From NCBI RefSeq assembly GCF_000521485.1, contig NZ_BAVS01000003.1, positions 1-64,000 on the forward strand: a stretch of DNA of 64,000 nucleotides. Direction: 5' to 3'. Position numbers and translations under genes: made by a program. The stretch is from Gracilibacillus boraciitolerans JCM 21714. GTDB lineage: Bacteria; Bacillota; Bacilli; Bacillales; Amphibacillaceae. The first letter of the stretch is position 1; every line of letters begins with the position of its first letter. The notes under the pieces were generated by a model. It was not told where the DNA came from, ran no database searches, and saw only the letters and a program-made list of their open reading frames with translations. Shown here piece by piece: positions 1 through 9,654 of this stretch.

Positions 1-1720
1 CTGTTTCAAGAATCGTACATTCAGCATTTTTTCGATACTGCACCGGATCATCATCATGAATAATACAATGAATGTGCCACTCATTATCGTTGCAGCTGTA
101 GCATAGCCATAATTCAAATCATCAAATGCACGATTAATGGCTACCGGTAAAGTAATAAAATTGGGTGGGTATAAGATAGTGGAGATGGCTAAATCAAATA
201 TGCTTGTCCCAAATGCTGTTAGACCCGCCGTTATTAATGATGCTTTCATTAAAGGTGCTAATATAGTAATCATTCTTTTACTAAGACTCGCACCTTGCAA
301 TGCTGCTGAAGACAATAAACTACTAGGAATTTTTATCATCGCACTAATCATTAGCCGTGTAACGATCGGTATCGCGCTAGCAATGCTTGCTAATAAGAGA
401 ATCCAAGGTGTTCCATATAATTGCAGATTAAAAAATTGTAGCCACGGTTGATTCCAGACGAAAATATAACCAATTCCAAGTACCACACCTGGAACAGCCA
501 AGGAAATTATTGATAAAGAATCGACTAAAGGACTTAATCGGAAATCTGTATATATAAGCACATAGCCAATTAAAAAGCCAATGATTAAACCAAAAATGCC
601 AGCTACTAAAGCTATTTGGAGAGAATGCAGGAATCCTTCAAGCATTGTTGAATTTAGTTGAAATAATTCTTGATAGTTAGCCAATGTAAAATTGCCAAAT
701 GAAATCCCATTTCCCATTGTCTTCATAAATGAAACGATTAAGTTACTTCCAACAGGAATTCCTAAAGCTACTGCTAAAAAAATTATATTTATAGCAGTAA
801 AAATCCAAGAAAATCTACTTTTTTTTGCAATCGTTCGCTCAGCACGTTCATTCAGAAAATTGAATTTCCCTTTCTTCAGAATCCATAGTTGTATTCCCAT
901 AGCGATAATAATGATACCTACCAGATACAAAGACAATACTCCAGCCATATCAAATCGAATAGGCGCTGTATATAGCGCAGTATAAATGGAATACGGAAGT
1001 GTTGGAAAATTGTAAACAGCAGCTAGTGAAGCAGGCAAACCGAAATCACCAATGGTATCCATAAAAATTAATGCTCCACCAGATAAAAAGGCTGGCAACA
1101 GTAAAGGGGGGGCATGAATCGTCCAAAAGGAAGTCCAATTAGTGGCACCACATAGCCTTGCAGCCTCTCCATATCGCTTAACGTTCCATTCCAAAGCAGC
1201 ATTTACCGCTAAATATGTGTAAGAAAATTTACATAGTGTCATAATCATAATCAATCCGAAAGGCTGAAAAATAAAGTCCGTCACCCACGTAATGCCAAAT
1301 AATTGATTGGCAATCCCTTTACCACTTGAGAATAAAATCCATCCTTGAGCTAAAATGAAGGACGGTAAAATCAAAAGAGTCCATGCTGTAAAATCTAGTG
1401 CGACGGCAGTTTTAAATGATCGTGTTGACCGAATTATTGCAAGTGCCCCCCCACCTAAGGCTGTTCCTAGAATTGCTGTTCCTGATGCAAGTAAGAGCGA
1501 ATTCATCAGTGAAACAGACCATAGTTTACGTTCAAATATTTGAAGGAGCAGACCCCCCCAGCCAGCAAACGCATTATTACCGAAAAAAAAGTCCCGGGAA
1601 AATGATTTGTAGCAAAACAGCCAGTAACGGTAATAAAATTAAAATAAATAGAATAAAAGTTACGATCCATCCGATCATACTAGCAGAGGAGAAGTTTGTT
1701 TGATAGAAACGTTTTATCAC
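1..1720 (-). CDS. Fe3+-type ABC transporter permease, double-length, 3' end outside window
   Basis: Inner-membrane permease of an ABC importer of the ferric iron/thiamine/2-aminoethylphosphonate class. Reading the minus strand from GTG at 1720 (GGAAG ribosome site upstream) gives over 560 residues running off the left edge, with two repeats of the binding-protein-dependent permease fold; EAA-type loops are visible (RYGEAARLCGAT and SSAALQGASLSKRM). One frameshift lies in an A8 run at 1583-1590: removing one base joins the first membrane helix to the rest. Three G/C runs of seven (1106, 1446, 1553) are read in frame and may each add a residue. It follows the binding-protein gene on the same strand; the ATPase is not in the window, presumably further left. 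Substrate is inferred from family only. Confidence 0.8.
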
Positions 1721-1741
1721 TAAATTTCCTTCCTTTCATGT

Positions 1742-1783
1742 TTAGCTCGGCCAATCCATCACTTTTGGTGAAGCCGAGCTAAT
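1742..1783 (-). terminator. Intergenic hairpin between binding-protein and permease genes
   Basis: A 9-bp perfect inverted repeat (TAGCTCGGC ... GCCGAGCTA) lies between the lipoprotein stop and the permease start. No clear T run follows on the minus strand, so it is better read as a partial terminator or mRNA-stabilising hairpin that keeps binding protein above permease, a common arrangement in ABC operons. Confidence 0.55.
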
Positions 1784-1796
1784 CCAATTATGTTCA

Positions 1797-2825
1797 TTAT
1801 TCCACCGATTGATCAGCAAACCATTCCTTAATTTCTGCTTCGTGCTCTGCTGACCAATCTCCCTCTGCAATTACTAGTTTTGGATCTTCTGGTCTTTCAT
1901 CTAAATCAGCTACGTCAGAAACGGTTGGACTAAAATAACCTTCTGATCCAGCAGCTACTAATTCATCTTGTGTTTCCTTTTCAAGTAAGAAATTGACAAA
2001 TGCTTCAGCAGCTTCCTTATTTTCTGATTGTTTGTTAATTCCGACATAACGAACGGAAGCAGGTGCCCCTTCCTCTGGCCAAATGATTTCAATCGGCTCT
2101 CCATTCGCCTTCATCGTGTAAGCGTTAGATTCCTGCAAGGCAGCAGCTTTAATATCTCCGTTTAAAAGAGCTTCTACGATATTAGGATTTTTAGGATATA
2201 CTTTTGCTCCATTTTCGAAGATATTAGTAAAGAATTGTTTGCCATTGTCCATACCAAGATTTTGGAAAAACCAAGTAACAAATGGATAAGCAGGGGGGGC
2301 TGCGACTGCAGGATCTGCCATTCCTACAGAATCTTTAAGGTTTGGACTTGCTAAATCGCTCCACTCTTTTGGAGCTTCCGCTTCTGAAATTTCGTTAGTA
2401 TTGTAAACTATGACACTAGAGGCATGAGCTCCTGTTGCTACATAACTATTAGATTCTGGTAGTAAAGATGTTCCTAATTCATTTAACGAGTCGATGTTCT
2501 TTAAGTCTAAGTCTTTTAATAACACCTCTTCTTCATCCCATCTTGCAAAAGCAGCTTGTCCATCCATCCAGACTACATCCCAATTAGGATTACCCTTCTC
2601 TGCTTCAATTCTCGATTGGACCTCAGCGCCATTGCCACTAACTAATTCCACATCATATCCCGTCGCCTCTTCAAATAATGGTTCGATTATCTCGTCAAAA
2701 TCATTTAGATAAACAACGAGAGGTTCGGATTGATTATCCCCCCCTTTGGCGTTTGTTTCATCCTGAGAACACCCCACAGCAAAAAGTAAACTAAAAACGA
2801 ATGAGATACCACATAGTTTTTTCAT
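1797..2825 (-). CDS. Extracellular solute-binding lipoprotein, Fe3+/AfuA-like
   Basis: Substrate-binding component for the adjacent permease. The 342-residue product starts with a lipoprotein signal (MKKLCGISFVFSLLFAVGC), so it should be anchored outside the membrane through Cys19. The body is a type 2 periplasmic-binding fold of the iron/spermidine/thiamine family (VVYLNDFDEIIEPLFEEATG; VWMDGQAAFARW; ALLNGDIKAAALQESNAY). Two G/C runs of seven (2293-2299, 2738-2744) are in frame; the first gives AAPPAYPFVTW where one proline would be usual. Divergent from a LysR regulator, which probably controls it. Ligand is not resolvable from sequence. Confidence 0.82.
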   Translation of the reverse strand: MKKLCGISFVFSLLFAVGCSQDETNAKGGDNQSEPLVVYLNDFDEIIEPLFEEATGYDVELVSGNGAEVQSRIEAEKGNPNWDVVWMDGQAAFARWDEEEVLLKDLDLKNIDSLNELGTSLLPESNSYVATGAHASSVIVYNTNEISEAEAPKEWSDLASPNLKDSVGMADPAVAAPPAYPFVTWFFQNLGMDNGKQFFTNIFENGAKVYPKNPNIVEALLNGDIKAAALQESNAYTMKANGEPIEIIWPEEGAPASVRYVGINKQSENKEAAEAFVNFLLEKETQDELVAAGSEGYFSPTVSDVADLDERPEDPKLVIAEGDWSAEHEAEIKEWFADQSVE

Positions 2826-2937
2826 CTTTCATCCTCCTTCAATTAGTAATTCCTTCATAGCATATCAAGTACTGATTGAAGGGGTATTAAGGAGATGTAA
2901 AGTAACCGTAAAAAATTACTAAATTTATTTAATAACT

Positions 2938-2956
2938 ATATAGATTTTATCTATAT
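2938..2956. promoter_or_regulatory. 19-bp palindrome, candidate LysR operator
   Basis: ATATAGAT-TTT-ATCTATAT is a perfect inverted repeat 33 bp before the LysR-family start and within the divergent intergenic region shared with the binding-protein gene. Position and A/T-rich dyad fit an autoregulatory LysR binding site; this is inference. Confidence 0.45.
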
Positions 2957-2989
2957 TCGCTTATGCTATTTTAAAAAGGAGGGATAATC

Positions 2990-3910
2990 ATGAATCATCA
3001 ACAGTTAAAAATTTTTGTATTAACAGCCCAATACGGAAAATTAACGGAAGTAGCAGAATATTTGGAGCTCAAACAACCAACCGTTACGTTCCACTTGAAT
3101 AAATTACAACAGAACATAGGAGTGCAATTGTTTTCAAAAACACGATCACAACAATGGGTTCTTACAGATGCGGGAACAGCCTTTTATCATTATGCTAATC
3201 AAATTATACAGCTCAGTCATGAAGCAGAAATGTTGATGAAAGAGTATCAGTCTTTAAAGAGAGGAAAGGTATTTTTGGGGGCCAGTTACACACCTGCTTC
3301 CTATATTTTACCGAGTCATTTAGCTAACTTTCAAAAGAAAAACAAGGAAGTATACGTGTCGCTAATGGTCAAAAAAGCACCTTCTATATTAGATAGGGTC
3401 AAAAACTATCAGTTAGATATTGGGGTTATGGCGTATGGACCATTGAATGATCCAGAGTTAAACATTATTCCGGTAATGGAGGATGAATTAGTCTTGATTA
3501 TGCACCCTAACCACCCTTTAGCAGAAAAGCAAAGCATTCAATTACATGATCTGTCTTTCTATTCCTTTATACTTCACGAAAAAAAAGCTGTCAGTAGATT
3601 ACTAACAGAGCAATGGCAACAAGAAAATAAATTAAAGTTAAAGGTAATGATGGAAATGGGTTCCATTCAAACGATAAAAGAAGCAATAGCCTCTGATATT
3701 GGTCTTTCGATCGTTCCGAAACTAACGGTTGAAAGAGAAAAGAGAGAAGGTAAATTATTAGTCAGGACTTTACCTAATTACCAAAATCAACGCTATATTT
3801 ATTTAATCCACCGAAAAAACCAATTATTCACTCCATTAATGGAGAAATTTTATACCTATTTACAGCATTCCCTCCAACAGGACAAGGGGACAGGCTCTGC
3901 GTCACATTAA
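2990..3910 (+). CDS. LysR family transcriptional regulator
   Basis: Full-length LysR regulator (306 residues). The N-terminal winged helix-turn-helix is clear (LKIFVLTAQYGKLTEVAEYL, then KQPTVTFHLNKLQQNIGVQLF), followed by a substrate-binding effector domain from about residue 90. AAGGAGGG precedes the ATG. It is transcribed away from the iron-type ABC genes, and a 19-bp dyad lies between them, so local regulation is the likely role. The C-terminal codons form the left arm of the downstream terminator. Effector unknown. Confidence 0.88.
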   Translation: MNHQQLKIFVLTAQYGKLTEVAEYLELKQPTVTFHLNKLQQNIGVQLFSKTRSQQWVLTDAGTAFYHYANQIIQLSHEAEMLMKEYQSLKRGKVFLGASYTPASYILPSHLANFQKKNKEVYVSLMVKKAPSILDRVKNYQLDIGVMAYGPLNDPELNIIPVMEDELVLIMHPNHPLAEKQSIQLHDLSFYSFILHEKKAVSRLLTEQWQQENKLKLKVMMEMGSIQTIKEAIASDIGLSIVPKLTVEREKREGKLLVRTLPNYQNQRYIYLIHRKNQLFTPLMEKFYTYLQHSLQQDKGTGSASH

Positions 3911-3930
3911 TGAGCCTGTCCCCCCCTTTT
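3884..3930. terminator. Terminator shared by LysR and GntR genes
   Basis: The left arm AAGGGGACAGGCTC (inside the LysR coding end) pairs with GAGCCTGTCCCC followed by TTTT. The right arm actually carries C7, three more than the four needed to pair with the G4 of the left arm. This is non-coding evidence for a +3 tract expansion. Confidence 0.75.
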
Positions 3931-3933
3931 CTC

Positions 3934-4611
3934 TTATGTATTATACTCTTTCTTTAAGTCATCTAGTAAGTCGAGAATATGAGATTTCATTATATTTCTT
4001 GCTTGAGATGGGTTGTTTTCATTAATAGCATGTGCAATCAGCATATGATAATTAGCTGCTTTTTCATTTTGAGATTTTATTTTCATAGATAGTCTTCTAC
4101 TATCAAAGAGAAGGTCACTAATAATTGTCATCATCTTTAATAACACATCATTTTTAGTGGATTGAGCGATTAAAAAGTGAAATTCAATATCTTCATTAAA
4201 AAAATCCTCATTTGCAAGTACCTTCTTTTGCATTGTCCTAGCATTTGCTAATATTTTTTTCTTCTCTTCTTTACCTCCTCTTTCAGCAACAATAGCAGCT
4301 AATTCCGGCTCAATGACAAGGCGCGCTTCTGTAAGTTGGTCAATGGTTGAGTTTTCTAAAAAATTGAATGTTTGACTTGGGTTATCGCGTAGCTGTGTTT
4401 CAACAAATGTACCACGTCCCTGCTCAACCCGTAAGATCCTTTGTTGATTTAAAATTTTTATTGCTTCTCTAACAGAAGAAACACTTACATTTAATTGTTC
4501 TGATAAAGCTTGAACAGTTGGGATTTTTTCTCCTGCTTTCCATTTTCCTTCGCGAATATTTTTAGCGATTTCTTCGTAGACAATTTCATAAATTAATTTC
4601 TTTTTTTTCAT
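3934..4611 (-). CDS. GntR family regulator, FadR/FCD subfamily
   Basis: A 225-residue regulator with an N-terminal GntR winged helix (KIPTVQALSEQLNVSVSSVREAIKIL) and a C-terminal FCD ligand-binding domain that includes the typical EARLVIEPELAAIVAERG helix and histidine-bearing segments (EFHFLIAQ, HMLIAHA). FCD regulators usually sense small carboxylates or sugar acids. It is divergent from a sugar-binding lipoprotein gene over a 348-bp gap with palindromes, so regulation of that gene is plausible. No frame problem. Confidence 0.85.
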   Translation of the reverse strand: MKKKKLIYEIVYEEIAKNIREGKWKAGEKIPTVQALSEQLNVSVSSVREAIKILNQQRILRVEQGRGTFVETQLRDNPSQTFNFLENSTIDQLTEARLVIEPELAAIVAERGGKEEKKKILANARTMQKKVLANEDFFNEDIEFHFLIAQSTKNDVLLKMMTIISDLLFDSRRLSMKIKSQNEKAANYHMLIAHAINENNPSQARNIMKSHILDLLDDLKKEYNT

Positions 4612-4959
4612 AAGAGGACGTCCTTCTAATAAATAAATTTAAGAAAGTTTTGAATTTTCTATTTACATTTTATGATATTTATCATATGATTTCAATAAAT
4701 AATATAATTCATCAGATGAATTTTAAATGACTGAATTTTGATAAAACTTTTTAATGAATTGAATGAATAAGGGAACTAGTAAGTAGTTTAGATTAATATT
4801 GATTCAATTATATGTTTCGTTGAGTGAAAATCTATTTTTAAAAAGAATTAGGTATAAGGAAATGTAAAAATTATATCGGTAGTTAAGCAGACATTCAAAG
4901 AATGTTTAGCTTTCTATAAAAAAATGAGAGCGCGATCATAAAAAGGGGGGGTGTAGATA
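4612..4959. promoter_or_regulatory. Divergent regulatory region with two palindromes
   Basis: This 348-bp gene-free, very A/T-rich stretch separates the GntR regulator from the sugar-binding protein. It holds ATCATATGAT (4681-4690) and a perfect 17-bp dyad AATTCATC-A-GATGAATT (4706-4722), both candidate GntR operators. The binding-protein gene has a strong ribosome site at 4945-4951 with a G7 run. No coding potential was seen. Confidence 0.45.
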
Positions 4960-6325
4960 ATGGTAAAAAAGTTTTGGTTGTTGCTTATCTTAGGGATCAT
5001 GTTAACAGTAATGGTGGCATGTGGTAATGATAGTGCAGAAGACAACACTAGTGATAATGGAGATGCGGGTGAAACAGAAACGAGTTCAGATGCGGAGACT
5101 TCAGAAGTAATAGGTGGAGATGTTGAAAATGCTACTGAATTATCATTTTGGACTTTTCAAGAACTTCATTTAGAATTTTTCCGTGATGCAGTAGAGCGTT
5201 GGAATAAAGAGAATCCAGATCGAGCGATTTCCTTAAACGCAGAAGTCTATCCATATGATAATATGCATAATAATCTTTTGTTAGCATTACAGTCAGGTGA
5301 AGGAGCACCTGATATAGTAGATATTGAATTAAACCGTTTCCCAAACTATCTGCAGGGGGGAACCACAACTGTTACCAATGAATGATTATGTTGAACCGGT
5401 ATTGGATGACTTTATCGAATCACGATTTGATATTTATTCAAAAGACGGGAATTATTATGGCATTCCATTCCATGTAGGCGCAACTGTAGCATATTACAAC
5501 ACAGAAATTATGGATAAAGCGGGAGTAGATATTGATTCGATTGCTACATGGGACGATTTCATAGCGGCTGGTGAAAAAGTAGTAGCGAATACTGATGCTA
5601 TAATGACGACATTTGAAACAACAGATATATGGTCATTCTGGCCTATGATCAAGCAACAAGGTTCAGACTATTTTGATGAAAATGGAGAGATAATTGTTAA
5701 TAACGAAACGAATGTTCAGACATTACAATTTATGCATGATATGATCTATGAACAGGAAATAGCTGATATTACACCAGGTGGTGACTTTCATTCAGAAGAA
5801 TTTTATGGCTTTATGAATGATGGTGGGCAAGCAGCTCTTATGATGCCAATGTGGTATATGGGCCGTTTCACCGATTATATGGAAGATTTAAAAGGTAAAA
5901 TAGAAATTCGTCCTATGCCTAAATGGTCAGAAGATGGCAACCGATCAGCTGGTGCAGGCGGGACAGGTACTGTAGTAACAAATCAAACAGAACACGAAGA
6001 ATTAGCAAAGGATTTCTTAGCTTTCGCTAAGCTATCAGAAGAAGGTAATATAGCTATATGGAAGATATTAGGTTTTGATCCACCGATGTGGACTGTATGG
6101 GAAAGTGAAGCGATACGTGAGGATAATAAATTTTACCAATATTTTGGCGAAGATATATTCGATACTTTGATAGAAGTTCGTGATGAAATTGATTCTATTA
6201 ATATCACAGAGAAAAATCCAGATATGCAAAATGAGCTTTTAACAAACACTTATAACAGCGTATTACGCCAACAATCACAGACACCACAAGAAGCATTAGA
6301 TCAGGCAGCAGAAGTAATTCAGTAA
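4960..6325 (+). CDS. Sugar ABC transporter substrate-binding lipoprotein (frameshifted)
   Basis: Extracellular binding protein family 1 (MalE-like) with lipobox LTVMVACG and an acidic linker. The frame breaks at the G6 run 5355-5360: with five G the two parts fuse as LQGEPQLLPMNDYV, the expected family sequence. The second part contains FHVGATVAYYNTEIMDKAG and NEHEELAKDFLAF-like helices typical of these proteins. No permease or ATPase gene follows; a terminator comes directly after, so it is an orphan binding protein in this window. Fused length is about 455 residues. Substrate unknown. Confidence 0.8.
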
Positions 6326-6332
6326 AAAATTT

Positions 6333-6370
6333 AAAGAGTTTGATATCGTTTAACGATATCAAACTCTTTT
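6333..6370 (+). terminator. Rho-independent terminator after sugar-binding protein
   Basis: AAAGAGTTTGATATCGT pairs with ACGATATCAAACTCTTTT over about 17 bp with a two-base loop. Because both flanks are A/T rich it can serve the converging membrane-protein gene as well. Confidence 0.85.
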
Positions 6371-7721
6371 ATATTAATAAATAGGCAATTATGATGCCTA
6401 TCCAGCTAAAAATAAACGAGTAGATTAAATTATAATAAGTTATATAATAAGGACTTTGTTTCAAGCTCATTGATGTAATCGTGACAACAAGTCCATACGT
6501 GCCAATTGGAACGGTAGAAACCCCTCCAATAATGATACTTATTGCAAGGCTCATCGGACTGAGTACCTCCATCAACATCGAACTAATCCCACTTAATATC
6601 CCTGCTGTTGCAATTGGATGGACACCAAACATACTTAAGATCACAAACATCGATTGAATCATTATTAGAATCAGAAGCGGATAATCGGATACATAATGAA
6701 TCGGTTCCTCTATAATGCTTAATGCTAGTGAAGCATTCAATGAATTTGTGAAAAGCGCAAGGGTGATAAATAATACGATAAAATTATGCATATTATTTAC
6801 GCTGTTACGCCAGCGATTCCATCCAATAATCCAAAAGCTTTTCCACCTTCTCATTACTAAAGCCCATATACAGGCAAACGGAAAAACAATTAAAGTCACG
6901 ATCAGAATAAAATCTAAATCAAATATATTACCAAAAATTATAACCAATAATAAAAAAGTAGTTAGAGCTAATACTAAATGAAGAAGTTTTGATCGTTTTT
7001 GACTGTTTTGTCTATTCCTTTCTTGGCTTTGTTGTGACGGATATGTGAACTTTTTGAAGTAAAGCCTTCCCCATATGTTATCAATGAGATACATGATAAT
7101 GGTGATCAATATCATCCATGGTAAAAGCTCGCCATAGTTAACACCTGTGATAACAATACCCATTGCTAATAGCACTTCTAAAGGACTCCGTGGTAAGGCC
7201 AATGAATAACCCCCTTAACGTTGTCATCATAATAAATTTGTTAGCAAGTTTTTTCTGAAAGGTTTAAGGTTATCAACCAGAACATCCTGGTCGATTGTGG
7301 CTGAAGAGACATTCAAAAAAGCAGTCAGAGACATCATAGCAGTTGTACTCCGTTGATATAACTGTCCTAAATCCTTTACATTGCCTTTCAGTAAATGTTG
7401 CATAAGTTTATCAAAACGACCTGCAGCTACTACGCTATTCATCCAAGGTAAAACCGCAAGTAAAGCTAATAATGACAAATTATCAGCTAAAATTGGCAGG
7501 GATTCAGAGAGTCCAAAATCTGTTGTGATATATAAAAAAACTCCAACTAGTAAGAAACCCGATCCCAGTATTTTAAATAACCGAGATGCACTTTGAAAGC
7601 TTACACCAAGCATAATTAATGAAAAGATCCCTAGTAAGTATGAAAGAAAGGTATTTGGAAAAAATACAGAGAAGATGTGTAATAAAAATACGAAGGTAAA
7701 AAATATATAAATGTGTTTAAT
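6369..7721 (-). CDS. Unrecognised polytopic membrane protein (two frameshifts)
   Basis: I do not recognise the family. Two indels split it: a T6 run at 7249-7254 (one base short, restoring RKKLANKFIMMTT) and a C5 run at 7210-7214 (one base long, restoring LRGYSLALPRSPLEV). Corrected, the frame gives about 450 residues with ten or more hydrophobic segments and one basic cytoplasmic loop (QQSQERNRQNSQKRSK). The alternation of helices and the TAFLNVSSATIDQDVLV segment resemble ion-transporter-superfamily proteins, but that is a weak analogy. The open frame extends upstream to an ATT codon at 7721 preceded by GGAG; ATG at 7613 would drop one or two helices. No operon partner. Confidence 0.6.
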
Positions 7722-7840
7722 CTAGTCTCCTTCTTTCACCTGTTAAATTCTTTTGAAAGTGACACTTTATTACGGACAGTAACTTACTGAAAGGTCTCAC
7801 TTTATCATATCATATATTAAACAAGCACTTTTGGTCATTA

Positions 7841-7900
7841 TTGACTGAATATGATTGACTTTGACTGAAAATGGTTATATAATGCTTGTAAGCGATTAAT
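7841..7900 (+). promoter_or_regulatory. fruRKA promoter with direct repeats and candidate cre
   Basis: TTGACT (7855-7860), 17 bp, TATAAT (7878-7883) makes a near-consensus SigA promoter. TTGACTGAATATG (7841) is repeated as TTGACTGAAAATG (7861) with 20-bp phasing and overlaps the -35 box, as expected for a DeoR-family FruR operator. TGTAAGCGATTAAT at 7887-7900 resembles a CcpA cre site just below the -10 box. Confidence 0.65.
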
Positions 7901-7931
7901 AATGAAAAAATACCGTTGAGGAATGATTTTG

Positions 7932-8693
7932 ATGATAACGATGGAACGGCGAGATTTGATCTTATCCTTATTAAAAGAGAAGGATGTTGTAACTGTAAAG
8001 CGTATATGCGAAGAGACAAAAGCGTCAGAATCTACTATTCGCAGAGACTTAACAGATCTTGAGAACAAGCAAATCATTAAACGAGTTCATGGGGGGGGAG
8101 CCTCGCTTTTGAAAAAGAAGCGGGAAGAGCCAACACTGATCGAGAAGACAACTAAGAATCAACGAGAAAAGAACAAAATCGCAGAAAAGGCTGCTTCGTT
8201 TATCGAAGAAGGAGATTCCCTTTATTTAGATGCCGGTTCATCCACAATGGAAATTATTCCATTTTTAAAAGATAAATCTGTTGTTGTTGTCACCAATGGT
8301 ATTCCACATGTGCAATTATTAATTGAATATGATATCGAAACATATGTGATTGCCGGTAAGGTAAAAAGAGGAACAGCAGCTCTAATCGGCACAAAAGCAG
8401 TGGAGTCCATTAAGGAGTTTCGCTTTGATAAATGTTTTTTGGGGGGGATAAATGGTATTCATGCAGAATTAGGCCTGACTACACCTGACCCAGAAGAGGC
8501 AAGTGTAAAGCGTACAGCCATGTTGCAATCACAAATAACGTATGTGTTAGCAGATCCTTCAAAGTTTGGAGAAGTTTCCTTCGCCAACGTTTCAGAAGTG
8601 TCCGATGTGGACATTATTACTACTGTAGGAATAGCTGAAGAGCATGTAACGGAATTAAGTAAACTAACAAATATTGAGGTGATAGCTTTATGA
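7932..8693 (+). CDS. fruR: DeoR family fructose operon repressor
   Basis: Represses the fru operon and responds to fructose 1-phosphate in relatives. The N-terminal HTH is clear (MERRDLILSLLKEKDVVTVKRICEE, ASESTIRRDLTDLENKQ), followed by a DeoR sensor domain with DAGSSTMEI and the C-terminal ADPSKFGEVSFA. ATG at 7932 is preferred because GAGGA lies nine bases upstream; ATG 7923 and 7941 are alternatives. A G8 run (8091-8098) yields RVHGGGAS where relatives have RVHGGA, so three extra bases are likely. Stop overlaps the fruK start (ATGA). Confidence 0.9.
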   Translation: MITMERRDLILSLLKEKDVVTVKRICEETKASESTIRRDLTDLENKQIIKRVHGGGASLLKKKREEPTLIEKTTKNQREKNKIAEKAASFIEEGDSLYLDAGSSTMEIIPFLKDKSVVVVTNGIPHVQLLIEYDIETYVIAGKVKRGTAALIGTKAVESIKEFRFDKCFLGGINGIHAELGLTTPDPEEASVKRTAMLQSQITYVLADPSKFGEVSFANVSEVSDVDIITTVGIAEEHVTELSKLTNIEVIAL

Positions 8694-9606
8694 TTTATAC
8701 GGTGACATTAAATCCTGCCATTGACTATGTAGTGAATGTCGATCAATTCCAGGTAGGAGAGATTAACCGGAGTAAATTTGATTATAAAGAAGCAGGCGGA
8801 AAAGGAATTAATGTTTCAAGAGTATTGAATCACTTTGGGACAATTAGCACTGCATTGGGTTTTGTGGGAGGCTTCACAGGTGAATTCATTACAGACTATT
8901 TAACAAGTCTTAACATTTCTCATGACTTTGTATCATTACAACAGGATACTCGTATAAACGTCAAGATGAAATCGGAATCAGAAGAAACAGAATTGAATGG
9001 TGTGTCCCCTGAAATTAAAGAAAGCGACTATAAGACTTTTAATTCTAAAATCAGAAATTTAACAGCTGGAGATATCGTGGTATTGGCTGGAAGTCTACCT
9101 GATTCCTTACCTACTGATACTTATCGCGACATTGTAGCAACGCTTCGCCAACAAGGTGTCACAGCAATACTGGATAGCAGCGGGATTCCTTTTTCAGAGG
9201 CGATTAAAGCTAAACCGGCCTTTGTGAAACCAAATAATCATGAATTAGCTGAATTATTTAATGAGAAAATAGAAACGGAACAAGACATAGTTACTTTGGC
9301 AAATCGCTTCATCAAGACTTTGAAATTGACCATGTATTAGTCTCAATGGCAAAAGAGGGTGCGATTTATGTAGGAAAAGGTGGCATATTTAAAGTAAGTG
9401 CTCCCACTGGCGAAGCGGTCAACTCTGTAGGAGCAGGAGATTCAACTGTCGCTGGATTCCTATACAAATGGCAAGCAACTAAAGATGCAAAGGAAGCAGC
9501 AAGATTTGCCGTTGCTGCAGGAAGTGCCACGGCATTTTCAAAGACATTGTGTACAAAAGAGGAAGTAGAAGCATTACTTTCCCAAGTTAAAATAACCAAA
9601 CTTTAA
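8690..9606 (+). CDS. fruK: 1-phosphofructokinase (frameshifted)
   Basis: Converts fructose 1-phosphate to fructose 1,6-bisphosphate. PfkB-family signatures are present: the N-terminal TLNPAIDYVV, KEAGGKGINVSRVL and C-terminal NSVGAGDSTVAGF with the catalytic Asp. The frame is lost near 9314, where AAG replaces an expected AAAG; adding one A restores IKDFEIDHVLVSMAKEG. Coding overlaps fruR by four bases and precedes fruA by 48 bases, so it is the middle gene of the operon. Corrected length about 306 residues, normal for FruK. Confidence 0.9.
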
Positions 9607-9654
9607 GGTGCTGAATCTTTCCAGCTCCATAAAATGAAGGAGAGGATGAAAACC

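Noticed and set aside
137-1703. Plus-strand frames over the first 1.7 kb
   Set aside because: They lie opposite a long minus-strand ABC permease with clear family motifs; no ribosome sites or recognisable proteins.
7227-7613. Separate small membrane protein gene
   Set aside because: Indels at 7249 and 7210 join it to the larger downstream frame; both parts form one membrane protein.
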